A DNA stretch of 46,703 bases from Flavobacteriaceae bacterium (GTDB lineage: Bacteria; Bacteroidota; Bacteroidia; Flavobacteriales; Flavobacteriaceae). The notes beneath the pieces are model-generated. The model was not told the DNA's origin and did not search any database. It saw only the letters and a program-made list of their open reading frames with translations. The stretch lies in NCBI GenBank assembly GCA_024742935.1, contig JANSXN010000016.1, positions 1 to 46,703 on the forward strand, read 5' to 3'. Below, piece after piece: positions 1 to 8,794 of the stretch. Numbering within the stretch: the stretch's first letter is position 1; each line of letters opens with the position of its first letter. The translations under genes and the position numbers were made by a program.

Positions 1-987
1 TACAAGAATAGAAAGTTTTTGAAGCTCGTTGATGTCTTCCTTCATAATTTCCATATGTGCCCCCAGTCGTCTTGGAATATCATCATAATAGGCCTGTGGC
101 GGTGGTGGTAAAAATTCAATTCCTCTTGATTTTAACTGAGCAACAGTTTTGATGATATCATCTGTTGCAACGGCAATGTGTTGAACGCCGGGACCTTCAT
201 AAAAGTCTAAATATTCCTCAATCTGTGATTTTTTTGCGGCTTTTGCAGGTTCATTGATGGGGAATTTTATTCTACCATTACCATTGCTCATTACTTTACT
301 CATCAATGCTGAGTATTCAGTGTGGATTTGTTTGTCGTCAAAGGAAAGGAAATTGACAAAGCCCATCACATCTTCATACCACTTTACCCATTGGTTCATT
401 TCGCCCCAGCCCACATTACCCACCATGTGGTCAATGTATTTTAATCCCACCGGTTCCGGATTGTAATCTGATTTCCATTCCTTATATCCGGGCAGAAAAA
501 CGCCTTTGTAATTTTTTCTTTCAACAAAAATATGAACGGTTTCCCCATAAGTATAAACTCCTGATCGCACAACCTCTCCGTGCTCGTCTTTTTCTACCGT
601 GGGTTGCATAAAGGCTTTTGCTCCTCGCTTTGTGGTTTCTTCAAAGGCCGCAGTTGCATCTTCAACCCAAAGGGCGATTACTTTTACGCCATCGCCGTGC
701 TTCATAATATGTTGGTTGATGGGAGACTTGCTTGAAAGTGGCGTTGAAAGAACCAGACGTATTTTGTCCTGTTTTAACACATAGGATGCTCTTTCTTTGT
801 TACCTGTTTCAAGTCCTGAATAAGCATAGGATTGAAATCCAAAAGCAGTTTTGTAAAAGTGTGCTGCTTGTTTGGCATTTCCCACATAAAATTCTACATA
901 ATCGGTACCAAGAAGGGGTAAAAAATCTTCTGCACCTTCAAATATCTTTTCGAGACCGTAGTCAACTGATTTTATTTCTTTACTCAT
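1..987 (-). CDS. hppD: 4-hydroxyphenylpyruvate dioxygenase, C-terminus cut by window edge
   Basis: Converts 4-hydroxyphenylpyruvate to homogentisate in tyrosine catabolism; a cytosolic Fe(II) enzyme with two VOC (glyoxalase-type) domains. The reverse-strand frame starts at an ATG (987-985) and runs open to base 1, giving about 329 residues of a family usually 350-390 long, so the last strands are outside the window. Seen: an N-terminal VOC half (DYVEFYVGNAKQAAHFY) and a C-terminal half with the first two iron-ligand histidines in YIDHMVGNVGW and GVQHIAVATDD; the third ligand (a Glu near the C-terminus) is beyond the edge. It lies 21 bp downstream of hmgA on the same strand, so the two consecutive steps of the pathway are probably co-transcribed. 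Function is very secure from motifs plus neighbour. Confidence 0.95.
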   Translation of the reverse strand, partial: MSKEIKSVDYGLEKIFEGAEDFLPLLGTDYVEFYVGNAKQAAHFYKTAFGFQSYAYSGLETGNKERASYVLKQDKIRLVLSTPLSSKSPINQHIMKHGDGVKVIALWVEDATAAFEETTKRGAKAFMQPTVEKDEHGEVVRSGVYTYGETVHIFVERKNYKGVFLPGYKEWKSDYNPEPVGLKYIDHMVGNVGWGEMNQWVKWYEDVMGFVNFLSFDDKQIHTEYSALMSKVMSNGNGRIKFPINEPAKAAKKSQIEEYLDFYEGPGVQHIAVATDDIIKTVAQLKSRGIEFLPPPPQAYYDDIPRRLGAHMEIMKEDINELQKLSILV

Positions 988-1008
988 GGTATTAGTCTTT
1001 TTGTTGTT

Positions 1009-2169
1009 TTATTCATCCAGCCAGGATTGATAATAAGTTTCATCGGCTATTTTCATTGCTTCATCAGTGAGCATCAGGGGTTTAAATGTGTCAACCATAA
1101 CGGCAAGTTCTTTGGTTTCTTTTTTTCCAATGCTAGCCTCATAAGTGCCCGGGTGCGGACCGTGAGGTATTCCGGCAGGGTGGAGCGATATGTTTCCGGG
1201 TTTAACTCCGGTTCTGCTCATAAAGTCTCCATCTACATAATACAAGACCTCATCGCTGTCAATGTTACTGTGGTTATATGGTGCGGGAATAGATTGTGGA
1301 TGGTAATCATACAATCTGGGCACAAAAGAGCACACCACAAAAGCATCTGTTTCAAATGTTTGGTGAACAGGTGGCGGTTGGTGAATGCGTCCTGTTATGG
1401 GTTCAAAATCGTGAATGGAGAACGCATAGGGAAAATTATACCCATCATAACCCACCACATCAAAAGGGTGTGTGGCATAAACCATCTCAAAAATCTCATC
1501 GCGTTTTTTTACTTTGATAAGGAATTCGCCTTTTTCATCATAGTTTTCCAGCTCTTCGGGTTTTCTTAAATCCCTTTCGCAAAAGGGAGCGTGTTCCAGC
1601 AGTTGCCCAAACCAGTTTCTGTATCTTTTTGGCGTATAAATGGGTCTTCTTGATTCTACAATAAAAAGGCGGTTGTCTTCGGTATCAAAATCTATTTTAT
1701 AGATAATCCCTCTGGGAATAAGCAGATAATCGCCATATTTAAAATCGAGATTACCCAATAGCGTTCTCAATTTACCTGATCCTTTGTGGATAAACAGCAA
1801 CTCGTCTGAGTCGGTGTTTTTGTAAAAATAATCCTGTGTTTTATTTTGAGGAGCAGCCAGAGTGATGTGGCAATCACTGTTTGTCATTAAAATTTTTCGG
1901 CTTTCGAGGTAATCTTTTTCCGGTGCAACGTCAAACCCAAAGAGTTTGTAAGATTGCATATTATTAGGGTTGACAATCTTAGGTGCTGCGCTGTATTGAT
2001 TTTTTATTTCTTTTACTTGTGTGGGTCTGTGAATGTGGTACATATTTGAATACATACCGTCAAACCCTATGGTGCCAAAGAGTTGTTCATAATACAATTC
2101 GCCATTGGGTTTTCTAAATTGAGTATGGCGTTTAGGGGGTATTTTTCCTAATTGATGATAAAATGGCAT
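1009..2169 (-). CDS. hmgA: homogentisate 1,2-dioxygenase
   Basis: Opens the ring of homogentisate to maleylacetoacetate, the step after HppD; cytosolic, Fe(II)-dependent cupin. Seen: conserved N-terminus MPFYHQLGKIPPKRHTQFR, a cupin core, and the ligand region YNHSNIDSDE followed by SLHPAGIPHGPHPG; H300, E307 and H336 are the probable iron ligands by comparison with the human enzyme (H335, E341, H371). The frame is open upstream to a TTG at 2190, but that codon overlaps a promoter-like box and the ATG at 2169 matches the family N-terminus, so the ATG start is chosen (386 aa). First gene of an hmgA-hppD operon. Confidence 0.95.
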   Translation of the reverse strand: MPFYHQLGKIPPKRHTQFRKPNGELYYEQLFGTIGFDGMYSNMYHIHRPTQVKEIKNQYSAAPKIVNPNNMQSYKLFGFDVAPEKDYLESRKILMTNSDCHITLAAPQNKTQDYFYKNTDSDELLFIHKGSGKLRTLLGNLDFKYGDYLLIPRGIIYKIDFDTEDNRLFIVESRRPIYTPKRYRNWFGQLLEHAPFCERDLRKPEELENYDEKGEFLIKVKKRDEIFEMVYATHPFDVVGYDGYNFPYAFSIHDFEPITGRIHQPPPVHQTFETDAFVVCSFVPRLYDYHPQSIPAPYNHSNIDSDEVLYYVDGDFMSRTGVKPGNISLHPAGIPHGPHPGTYEASIGKKETKELAVMVDTFKPLMLTDEAMKIADETYYQSWLDE

Positions 2170-2187
2170 ATCGACTTGTTTAGTTAA

Positions 2188-2195
2188 CAAATATC
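2188..2195 (-). promoter_or_regulatory. probable -7 box of the hmgA-hppD promoter
   Basis: On the reverse strand this reads GATATTTG, a 7/8 match to the Bacteroidota -7 element TAnnTTTG. It ends about 18 bases before the hmgA ATG, giving a very short leader, and overlaps the alternative TTG start, which argues against that start. No clear -33 TTTG was found at the right distance. Confidence 0.4.
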
Positions 2196-2227
2196 GGAAA
2201 AAAATAACAGAATTTTATTAAGATTTC

Positions 2228-2266
2228 ATTAAAACCAAAAGCCTAAACTCACATACCATTGGCTTT
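2228..2266. repeat. 39-bp direct repeat, copy A (orphan copy of a patatin gene 3' end)
   Basis: Identical over 39 bases to 2959-2997, and matching again after one mismatch. The second copy is the 3' end of the patatin-BamA gene: on the reverse strand both encode QWYVSLGFWF followed by TAA. Copy A has no patatin reading frame in front of it. The two copies bracket the small gene at 2459-2950. The rest of 2170-2458 is AT-rich and shows no gene. Confidence 0.8.
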
Positions 2267-2458
2267 TTTTATTTACAGATGTTTGTTTAATATAAAAATA
2301 ATTGTACCCTTAAATAAAAGGGTATCGAAAATGGCTGTAAAAGTTGTCTAGTTTTTGTTTGCCGAAATTACAATCAGTTTTACTCTGTTTATTTTGAGTG
2401 TTTTTATTTTTAAATTATTTTTACCCTTTTAAAAAACATTTACAATAAATTAAATCTG

Positions 2459-2950
2459 ATGAAATCAAAAACCTTTTTTGTACTCTTTCTTTTTTTTGGA
2501 ATTAGTCCTGTAATTTCTCAAGCACAAGATAAAGATCAATCTTTAATTGTAACTCAAAATTTTTGGCACGGTGTACGGGTTTACCAAGAAGAAAATCAAC
2601 TTTCATTAAGAAAGACACAGGAGCTTATGGCTTCAGTTCCATTAGCTCTTGAGGAAATAAAAAAAGCAAGAACAAATGGGGTTTTTAGCATGGTTTTTGG
2701 CGGACTGGGAGGAGCATTTGTGGGGTATCCTATTGGTAGAGAAATTGGAGGTGGTGATCCTGAATGGATAATGGCAGGAATTGGAGCAGGGCTTATAGCA
2801 ATATCAATTCCCTTTGAATCAGCTAAATTTAAACGCACTAAAAATGCGGCTGCATTATACAATGAACATAAAGGATATGCTCATAAAAGCAATATGAATA
2901 TAAACTTTCAGGTTTCTGGAAATAGTATGGGATTGGTAATCGGGTTTTAA
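2459..2950 (+). CDS. small exported glycine-rich protein of unknown function
   Basis: 163 aa, not assigned to a characterised family. Seen: a signal peptide (residues 1 to about 22, ending SQAQ), a charged helical stretch around 30-70 (VYQEENQLSLRKTQELM), then a glycine-rich hydrophobic double segment at roughly 78-120 (GGLGGAFVGYPIGREIGGG and AGIGAGLIAISIPFE) resembling a glycine-zipper membrane hairpin. This is followed by the motif AALYNEHK, a pattern often seen at this point in such Bacteroidota proteins, and a short beta-like tail. Probably periplasmic or membrane-embedded. It stands alone on the plus strand among minus-strand genes and sits between the two copies of the 39-bp repeat, suggesting it arrived by a duplication or insertion event. 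Confidence 0.75.
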   Translation: MKSKTFFVLFLFFGISPVISQAQDKDQSLIVTQNFWHGVRVYQEENQLSLRKTQELMASVPLALEEIKKARTNGVFSMVFGGLGGAFVGYPIGREIGGGDPEWIMAGIGAGLIAISIPFESAKFKRTKNAAALYNEHKGYAHKSNMNINFQVSGNSMGLVIGF

Positions 2951-2958
2951 ATCCTTAG

Positions 2959-2997
2959 ATTAAAACCAAAAGCCTAAACTCACATACCATTGGCTTT
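2959..2997. repeat. 39-bp direct repeat, copy B (3' end of the patatin-BamA gene)
   Basis: Same 39 bases as 2228-2266, 731 bp away in the same orientation. Here the sequence is the native terminal codons and stop of the patatin-BamA gene, so this is the probable donor copy. Confidence 0.8.
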
Positions 2998-5185
2998 GTT
3001 TAGTTTCTGTTGAAAACGAGTAAAAAAGTTCAATGGGACCAATAAAGGTGTCTGATGCAAGTCCAAGTGCATAGCCTCTATGCGGAATTTGATCTATCCA
3101 GGCAGTTGATTCAAAAAGTTTATCGCCCACATTTGCAATATTTGCGACTGCCGAAAGATAGGTTTTCTTAAAAATTTGATAATCTGCTCTTAATGAAGAT
3201 TTAAGATAGGTGTCACCCCTTAAGCTTATGGCATCATAACCAAATAGATGCACAAAATTGTTAATACTGTTATAGCCATAGCCGCCCACAAAAAAATCAA
3301 GTGTAACTGTTTCTTCACCTCCAATTTTAAAACCACCTTGAGAAGTGATGGTTAATGATAAGTCTGAATAGGGACTGTATGTATAACTAAGGGATGCGTT
3401 AGCAATTGAAAAGGGCTCAAATTCTTCATTAAGTCCTGAGGCGTAGGCATAAAAGTTAAATTTTCCGTCAAATAAAACTCCTTTTTTAGGAAAATATTTG
3501 TTGTCTCTGCTGTCAAGGGTCAAATACCCATAGGCACTAAAATAATTTGTATTTTCAAAAACAGCACGATCATTTTCATTAATATCCTCTATAGTAACAG
3601 AAGTAAATTTTAGTTTTTTGTGTTCAGCTCCAAGCCCCAGGGAATAAATTTGTCTGAATAAAGTTTGAACATAAAACTGATTTGTAATGTCCTCGTGCTT
3701 CACCTCAATATTTGCAACAGATGGAATTGTTTCTGCAATATCTGGAGGGAAAAGGCTGAAGTTAACATTCTTTTTAAATTTGTTATAACGTGAACGTAAA
3801 CCCACGCTCCAGTAATACCCTTTATCAATATAGTAGTCAAAATTATACCTGATGTTGTCGCCTAAAATAAAGTCAAACGAAACAATATCGTTTTTTTGAA
3901 TTAAACGTTTGCGGGTTAAATTTACCAAAGCGGCACTTTTATACAAATCGTCATAATGTACACCCAACCTTAATAATGCTCTTGACTGTGTTTCAGCAAG
4001 TTGAAGTTTTAGAACATTTTCATCGTTTTCGTTTTCACTAAAAAAATAATTAATCTGGCTAAAATTGCCCGTGGCACTTAGATTGTTTATACCTTCACTA
4101 AAGCGTTGATACGTTGTTTGAAGCGGGGTTTTAATTTTTAATTTTCCCAAAACATAAGATCGGGTATAGTCTTTTGTTCCTGAAATTTCAACCACATCTA
4201 TTTGAAGGCTGTCTGAAATGGATTTGTTAATCTTATATGGTTTTTGAAATTTTTGTCTTTGGGCAAGTTTTTCCAATTCTTCCCTATAATTTAAAGCTTC
4301 CTCAAAACCCACATTGATTATGGATTCTCCTTTATCAAATGAAATGACAGAGAATTCCTTTATATCAGGATGGATGTAAATGTCTGTTTTTTTTCGCTTT
4401 TCCTTCATATCATTTATGGTCCTGTAATTATTGATTTGAACCAAAATATCAAGCGCAGATTTTAAATTCTCTCTCGATAGTAAACTGTCTTGTACATCAA
4501 CTCCAATAATTATTTCGGCCCCCATTTCCCTCAATTCATCAACCGGATAATTGTTTGTTACTCCGCCATCAATTAGCATTTGACCGTTTACTTCGATGGG
4601 GCTAAAAATAGAGGGTAAAGCCCCACTTGCTGACACCGCCTGTGGTAAATAGCCTTCAGTTAATTTTACTGAGGTTCCCTTTTCAACATCTGTGGCCATA
4701 CAGAAAAATGGAATAGGAAGTTTTGAAAAATCATTGATATCACTTACGTGTCCGGTTAATTTTGAAATTAAATTAAATAAATTTTGTCCTTTTGACAGAG
4801 AGGTTGGAAATGATACTTTTAACCCATCAAATGGAAGGGAAATCGCATATTTTTCTGAATCATTTTTTTCATAAAAAGTTTTAGCCGCTCTTGGAATATT
4901 GTCTTGAATCAATTCGTCAAAATCAATCACATGAAAAATAGAATCCAGTTCTCTGGCGTTATAGCCAGATGCATATAAAGCTCCTACGATAGCACCCATA
5001 CTTGTTCCGCCAATATAGTCAATGCGCACTCCGGCATCTTCAATCACTTTTAAAGCTCCAATGTGTGCAAGTCCTTTTGCGCCACCACCACTCAACACCA
5101 ATCCCACCTTTATATCTTCCTGCTCTTGCGAAAAAGAAAAGCCTGAAAGCAATAAGGAAATTAAGAGTAAAAGTGTTTGTTTCAT
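2960..5185 (-). CDS. patatin-like phospholipase fused to an Omp85/BamA-type barrel
   Basis: 741 aa. Expected to be exported to the outer membrane, with an N-terminal lipid acyl hydrolase and a C-terminal surface-antigen beta-barrel (type Vd-like architecture). Seen: signal peptide 1-19, oxyanion loop GGGAKG (33-38), nucleophile motif GGTSMG with Ser62, catalytic Asp in LIDGGVTNNYPV, a POTRA-like region near 325-400 and a long stretch of alternating strands ending in an aromatic residue (SLGFWF), typical of BAM substrates. Full length for the family. Its ATG overlaps the uvrC stop (ATGA), so translation is probably coupled to uvrC. The substrate is not predictable from sequence. Confidence 0.9.
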   Translation of the reverse strand: MKQTLLLLISLLLSGFSFSQEQEDIKVGLVLSGGGAKGLAHIGALKVIEDAGVRIDYIGGTSMGAIVGALYASGYNARELDSIFHVIDFDELIQDNIPRAAKTFYEKNDSEKYAISLPFDGLKVSFPTSLSKGQNLFNLISKLTGHVSDINDFSKLPIPFFCMATDVEKGTSVKLTEGYLPQAVSASGALPSIFSPIEVNGQMLIDGGVTNNYPVDELREMGAEIIIGVDVQDSLLSRENLKSALDILVQINNYRTINDMKEKRKKTDIYIHPDIKEFSVISFDKGESIINVGFEEALNYREELEKLAQRQKFQKPYKINKSISDSLQIDVVEISGTKDYTRSYVLGKLKIKTPLQTTYQRFSEGINNLSATGNFSQINYFFSENENDENVLKLQLAETQSRALLRLGVHYDDLYKSAALVNLTRKRLIQKNDIVSFDFILGDNIRYNFDYYIDKGYYWSVGLRSRYNKFKKNVNFSLFPPDIAETIPSVANIEVKHEDITNQFYVQTLFRQIYSLGLGAEHKKLKFTSVTIEDINENDRAVFENTNYFSAYGYLTLDSRDNKYFPKKGVLFDGKFNFYAYASGLNEEFEPFSIANASLSYTYSPYSDLSLTITSQGGFKIGGEETVTLDFFVGGYGYNSINNFVHLFGYDAISLRGDTYLKSSLRADYQIFKKTYLSAVANIANVGDKLFESTAWIDQIPHRGYALGLASDTFIGPIELFYSFSTETKQSQWYVSLGFWF

Positions 5186-6978
5186 TTGATGTTCTTGTAA
5201 TGGTCAATAATTTTTTCAGCTCTGGCGTTGCCAACAATGTTTGATACTTCCTGAAAACTTGCCTCTGAAATGCGTTTGGTACTTTTAAAATGCTTTAAAA
5301 GGTCAATAATGGTTTTTTCACCTACTCCGGGGATGGATTCGAGTTCGGTTTTTAACGCTTCGTTGCTTCTTTTCTTTCGATGGAATGTGATTCCAAACCG
5401 GTGAGCCTCATTACGCAATTGCTGAATGATTTTCAACGTCTCCGATTTTTTATCTAAATATAAGGGAATTGGGTCGTTTGGAAAAAATAATTCTTCCAAT
5501 CTTTTTGCAATGCCCACAATAGCAATTTTTCGGCGTAAGCCCAATTCGTCCAAACTCTTTAAAGCCGAATTTAACTGACCCTTCCCTCCATCTATGATGA
5601 TGAGTTGTGGCAAAGGTTGCTTCTCATCGAGCAATCTTTTATACCTTCTGTAAACTACCTCTTCCATAGATGCATAATCGTCGGGTCCCGTTACAGTTTT
5701 TATATTGTATTTGCGATAGTCTTGTTTGCTTGGTTTTCCGTTTTTAAAAACAACGCAGGCTGCAACAGCATTTGTACCTTGAATATTTGAATTGTCAAAA
5801 CACTCGATGTGCCGAGGTTCTTCAGGCAGTCTTAAGTCTTTTTGCATTTGTGCCATGATGCGGTTTTCATGGCGGTGGGGGTCTGTGATTTTGATTTGCT
5901 TGAAGCGCTCCATTCGGTAGTATTTTGCATTGCGAATGGAAAGCTCTAAAATACTTTTTTTATCACCCAGTTGAGGGACATGCACTTTAATTCCTTCACC
6001 CACTGAAACGGGAAAGGGCACATAAATTTCTTTTGAAAGCGAATTGAAACGCTGCCTGATTTCAATAATGGCGAGTTCTAAAAGCTCTTTATCGCTTTCA
6101 TCCAGTTTTTTCTTGATTTCCATGGTGTGTGATCTAATGATGGAACCGAAAGAAATTTGTAAAAAGTTGACATATCCAAAACTCTCGTCAGAAACAATGG
6201 AGAAAACATCCACATCATTGATTTTTGGATTAACGACAGTGGATTTTGACTGATAATTTTCAAGAATTTCTATTTTTTCTTTCAGGCGTTGAGCATCTTC
6301 AAACTGGAGCTTTTCAGCAAACTGTTTCATTTGAGTTTTGAAACGTTGCAAGGAATCTTTAAAATTTCCCCTCACAATCTGCCTGATAGCGTCCATATTG
6401 TCGTGATAGTCTTTTTCGCTTTGCTTGTCTTCACAAGGCCCCAGGCAATTTCCTAAATGATATTCCAGACAAACTTTGTATTTTCCGGCATTGATTTTTT
6501 CCCGTGAAAGGTCATAATTACAAGTTCGCAACGGGTATAGTCCTTTTATTAAATCTAGCAGGGTTTGCACCGTTTTCATGCTGGTATAAGGCCCAAAATA
6601 TTCTGAGCCGTCCTTGATCATTCTGCGAGTAGGGAAAATCCTTGGGAAGCGTTCATTTTTGATGCAAATCCACGGATAGGATTTGTCATCCTTCAACATC
6701 ACATTATAGCGCGGCTGGTATTTTTTGATGAGGTTGTTTTCCAGCAAAAGCGCATCGGTTTCTGAAGAGACAACAATGTGTTTTATTTCGTGAATTTTTC
6801 TAACTAAAAGCCGCGTGCGGGCATTGTCATGGCTTTTAGTAAAATAAGAACTAACGCGTTTTTTTAAGTTTTTAGCTTTGCCAACATAGAGAATTTTACC
6901 GTTTTTATCATAATACTGATACACCCCGGCACTGTCGGGCAGGGTAGAAATCTGTATTTCTAAAGCGGTTTTTTCCAT
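5182..6978 (-). CDS. uvrC: excinuclease ABC subunit C
   Basis: 598 aa, normal length. Makes both incisions in UvrABC nucleotide excision repair. Seen in order: GIY-YIG nuclease domain (GVYQYYDKNGKILYVGKAKN, from about residue 18); a four-cysteine region (CNYDLS, CLEYHLGNCLGPC), where a metal or Fe-S cluster has been reported in the family; the UVR motif near 205-240 that contacts UvrB; the RNase-H-like 3' nuclease core (ECFDNSNIQGT, DGGKGQLNSA); and C-terminal helix-hairpin-helix (SIPGVGEKTIIDLLKHF). The downstream patatin gene overlaps by 4 bp. A promoter-like TACCTTTA lies just upstream of the start on the reverse strand. Confidence 0.97.
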   Translation of the reverse strand: MEKTALEIQISTLPDSAGVYQYYDKNGKILYVGKAKNLKKRVSSYFTKSHDNARTRLLVRKIHEIKHIVVSSETDALLLENNLIKKYQPRYNVMLKDDKSYPWICIKNERFPRIFPTRRMIKDGSEYFGPYTSMKTVQTLLDLIKGLYPLRTCNYDLSREKINAGKYKVCLEYHLGNCLGPCEDKQSEKDYHDNMDAIRQIVRGNFKDSLQRFKTQMKQFAEKLQFEDAQRLKEKIEILENYQSKSTVVNPKINDVDVFSIVSDESFGYVNFLQISFGSIIRSHTMEIKKKLDESDKELLELAIIEIRQRFNSLSKEIYVPFPVSVGEGIKVHVPQLGDKKSILELSIRNAKYYRMERFKQIKITDPHRHENRIMAQMQKDLRLPEEPRHIECFDNSNIQGTNAVAACVVFKNGKPSKQDYRKYNIKTVTGPDDYASMEEVVYRRYKRLLDEKQPLPQLIIIDGGKGQLNSALKSLDELGLRRKIAIVGIAKRLEELFFPNDPIPLYLDKKSETLKIIQQLRNEAHRFGITFHRKKRSNEALKTELESIPGVGEKTIIDLLKHFKSTKRISEASFQEVSNIVGNARAEKIIDHYKNIK

Positions 6979-7126
6979 TTTTGTAAAGGTAGAAAATAGA
7001 TGTTAGACTTGAGATAATAGATGTGAGATTTTATTGGGGGAAGGGTGCTGGGTATAGGGTTTTAGAAGCGGGTGTTTTTATTTTGGGTAAAAGTTTAATA
7101 GCTAATTAAAATATTATTTTTCTTAA

Positions 7127-7175
7127 CTTGAAACTTGAAACTTGAAACTTGAAACTTGAAACCTGAAACCTGAAA
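7127..7175. repeat. tandem 7-bp repeat, seven units
   Basis: Five copies of CTTGAAA followed by two of CCTGAAA, directly before the yraN start codon at 7183. A related 7-base period (TTCAAGG) occurs inside leuS at 41450-41477. It is too close to the start to leave room for an ordinary promoter downstream, so it is likely part of the yraN leader. Confidence 0.9.
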
Positions 7176-7182
7176 CCAAATC

Positions 7183-7542
7183 ATGGCAACACACAACGAA
7201 CTCGGAAAAATTGGAGAGGAACTCGCAGCGCAACATTTGCTGGCAAAGGGCTATACAATTTTAGACCGCAACTATTACTTTGAACATGCCGAGGTTGACA
7301 TCATTGCCCAAAAAGACAATCTGATTGTGTGTGTTGAAGTCAAAACCCGAAATTCTGACTTTTTTGGTGACCCACAAAGTTTTGTGACTCCCGGTAAAAT
7401 AAAGCAAATCGTTAAAGTGATGAATGCCTATCTGGAGGAAAATGACATCGAACTCGAAACCCGTTTTGATATTATCGCGGTATTAAAAAATAACACTACT
7501 GAGCTAGTGACTCATTATGAAGATGCATTTTATCATTTTTAA
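7183..7542 (+). CDS. YraN/UPF0102 family endonuclease-like protein
   Basis: 119 aa, typical length. UPF0102 proteins have a restriction-endonuclease-like (PD-(D/E)xK) fold and are thought to act on DNA, though no precise role is established. Seen: conserved GKIGEELAAQHLLAKGYTIL at the N-terminus, then the catalytic-type core AEVDIIAQ ... CVEVKTRN (D, then ExK) and a terminal FDIIAV strand. Starts at the ATG immediately after the 7-bp tandem repeat. Single gene, convergent with the DUF4407 gene downstream. Confidence 0.9.
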   Translation: MATHNELGKIGEELAAQHLLAKGYTILDRNYYFEHAEVDIIAQKDNLIVCVEVKTRNSDFFGDPQSFVTPGKIKQIVKVMNAYLEENDIELETRFDIIAVLKNNTTELVTHYEDAFYHF

Positions 7543-7576
7543 AAATCCTTTATTGATTAAATTTGATCTAGCAATT

Positions 7577-8683
7577 CTACTTATTAAATAAACTTACTTG
7601 TTTTTTGTAAAAAGCATCGGCCTGGAGTTGTAATAATTCCCTTGCTTTTTTACGTTTGTAGTCATAGAGTTCCTGCTCTTCTGCGATATCTGCATACACC
7701 CTGTTGTTAACTTCCGTATCGGTTTGCAAGACGGCTTTTCGTTGGTGTGCTTGTTGTGCGACCCAAGTTTCCAGAGCGCTTTCTTCTTCCTCGAGTTTGA
7801 GGTCGTAGGCACCTTTGGGCGAAAGCAACTTGGCGATGATGGGCGCCGTTTCAATGGCTAAAAAAAGGAGCATAATAAACAGCGAGGGGAGGAGCGGCAA
7901 GGTGCCGAGTGCATCTACCCGTGCCATCAAACCATCAAATCCATCAATGACCGGTTGGGTTTCGGTTACTTTGGTGTTATAGTCAGCACTTAAAAGAGCG
8001 ATTTGGTTTTCAGCTTCCTTTATTTTTTCGTTGTTGGTTTGTTTTAATTCCTGAAGGGCTGCCAGTTCTGCGTCGTGTTTTTCACGTTTTTCTTTATACA
8101 CGGGACCTTTCCCAAGTTTTTGGGTTCCGGCAGTGCCTTCAGCTTCAGAAATGTAAGTGTCATATAAATTGTTTACTTCAGTTTCTTTGGTCGAAATTTC
8201 ATTTTTTAAAGAGGTGATTTCCGCGTCAAGCGCATCGATTTTTGGCGTGAATTGTGTGGCAATTTGTTCCTGATTGGCGAGGGTCAAATCGTTTTTTCGC
8301 TCCAGCAAAACCTGATTGATTTCCTTTTCAAATATTTTCAATTCCAAAGGTTTGGCAATCACAATAGCGATGATCACGGCCAGCAGAATTCGCGGGGAAG
8401 CTTGCAGGAGTTCACTTTTAAAGCTGTTTTTCTTTTTTATGGTGGAAACAATAAACCGGTCGAGGTTAAAAATTAGCAAGCCCCAAACCAACCCAAAGGC
8501 AATAGCGGAAATATAATTGTCAAAAACGGTGTAAAGCGCATAAGAGGCCGCAATAAATGCCATGACAGCAGTAAAGAAAACAGTGGCGCCAATACCGGCA
8601 TATTTGGTTTGTTCGCCGGGAGAACAGGAGTCGAGAATTTTTGTATCTGCCCCGGAGCAGAAAATAAAAAAGCGTTTTAGCAT
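7577..8683 (-). CDS. DUF4407 domain membrane protein
   Basis: 368 aa inner-membrane protein of uncharacterised family DUF4407. Seen: N-terminal FFIFCSGADTKILDSCSPGE, the family hallmark; hydrophobic segments at about 30-50, 55-72, 87-110 and 262-285; between the third and fourth a long soluble coiled coil (roughly 120-240, rich in E/K heptads) with ALDAEITSLKNEISTKE; and a cytoplasmic C-terminal helix with many charged residues. The NLDRFIVSTIKK motif is typical. Single-gene unit; no neighbour suggests a function. Confidence 0.88.
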   Translation of the reverse strand: MLKRFFIFCSGADTKILDSCSPGEQTKYAGIGATVFFTAVMAFIAASYALYTVFDNYISAIAFGLVWGLLIFNLDRFIVSTIKKKNSFKSELLQASPRILLAVIIAIVIAKPLELKIFEKEINQVLLERKNDLTLANQEQIATQFTPKIDALDAEITSLKNEISTKETEVNNLYDTYISEAEGTAGTQKLGKGPVYKEKREKHDAELAALQELKQTNNEKIKEAENQIALLSADYNTKVTETQPVIDGFDGLMARVDALGTLPLLPSLFIMLLFLAIETAPIIAKLLSPKGAYDLKLEEEESALETWVAQQAHQRKAVLQTDTEVNNRVYADIAEEQELYDYKRKKARELLQLQADAFYKKQVSLFNK

Positions 8684-8794
8684 GATGTGTGATTTTTGAT
8701 TGATGTTAAACCTAAAACGCTCTTTTATAGGAAAATGTTGTCTGAAGGGTTGGGGACTACAAAATAGATTTTTTTTAAAACGCTAAAATCACGA

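Noticed and set aside
7127-7175. 7-bp array as a CRISPR
   Set aside because: Units are contiguous with no spacers; a simple tandem repeat.
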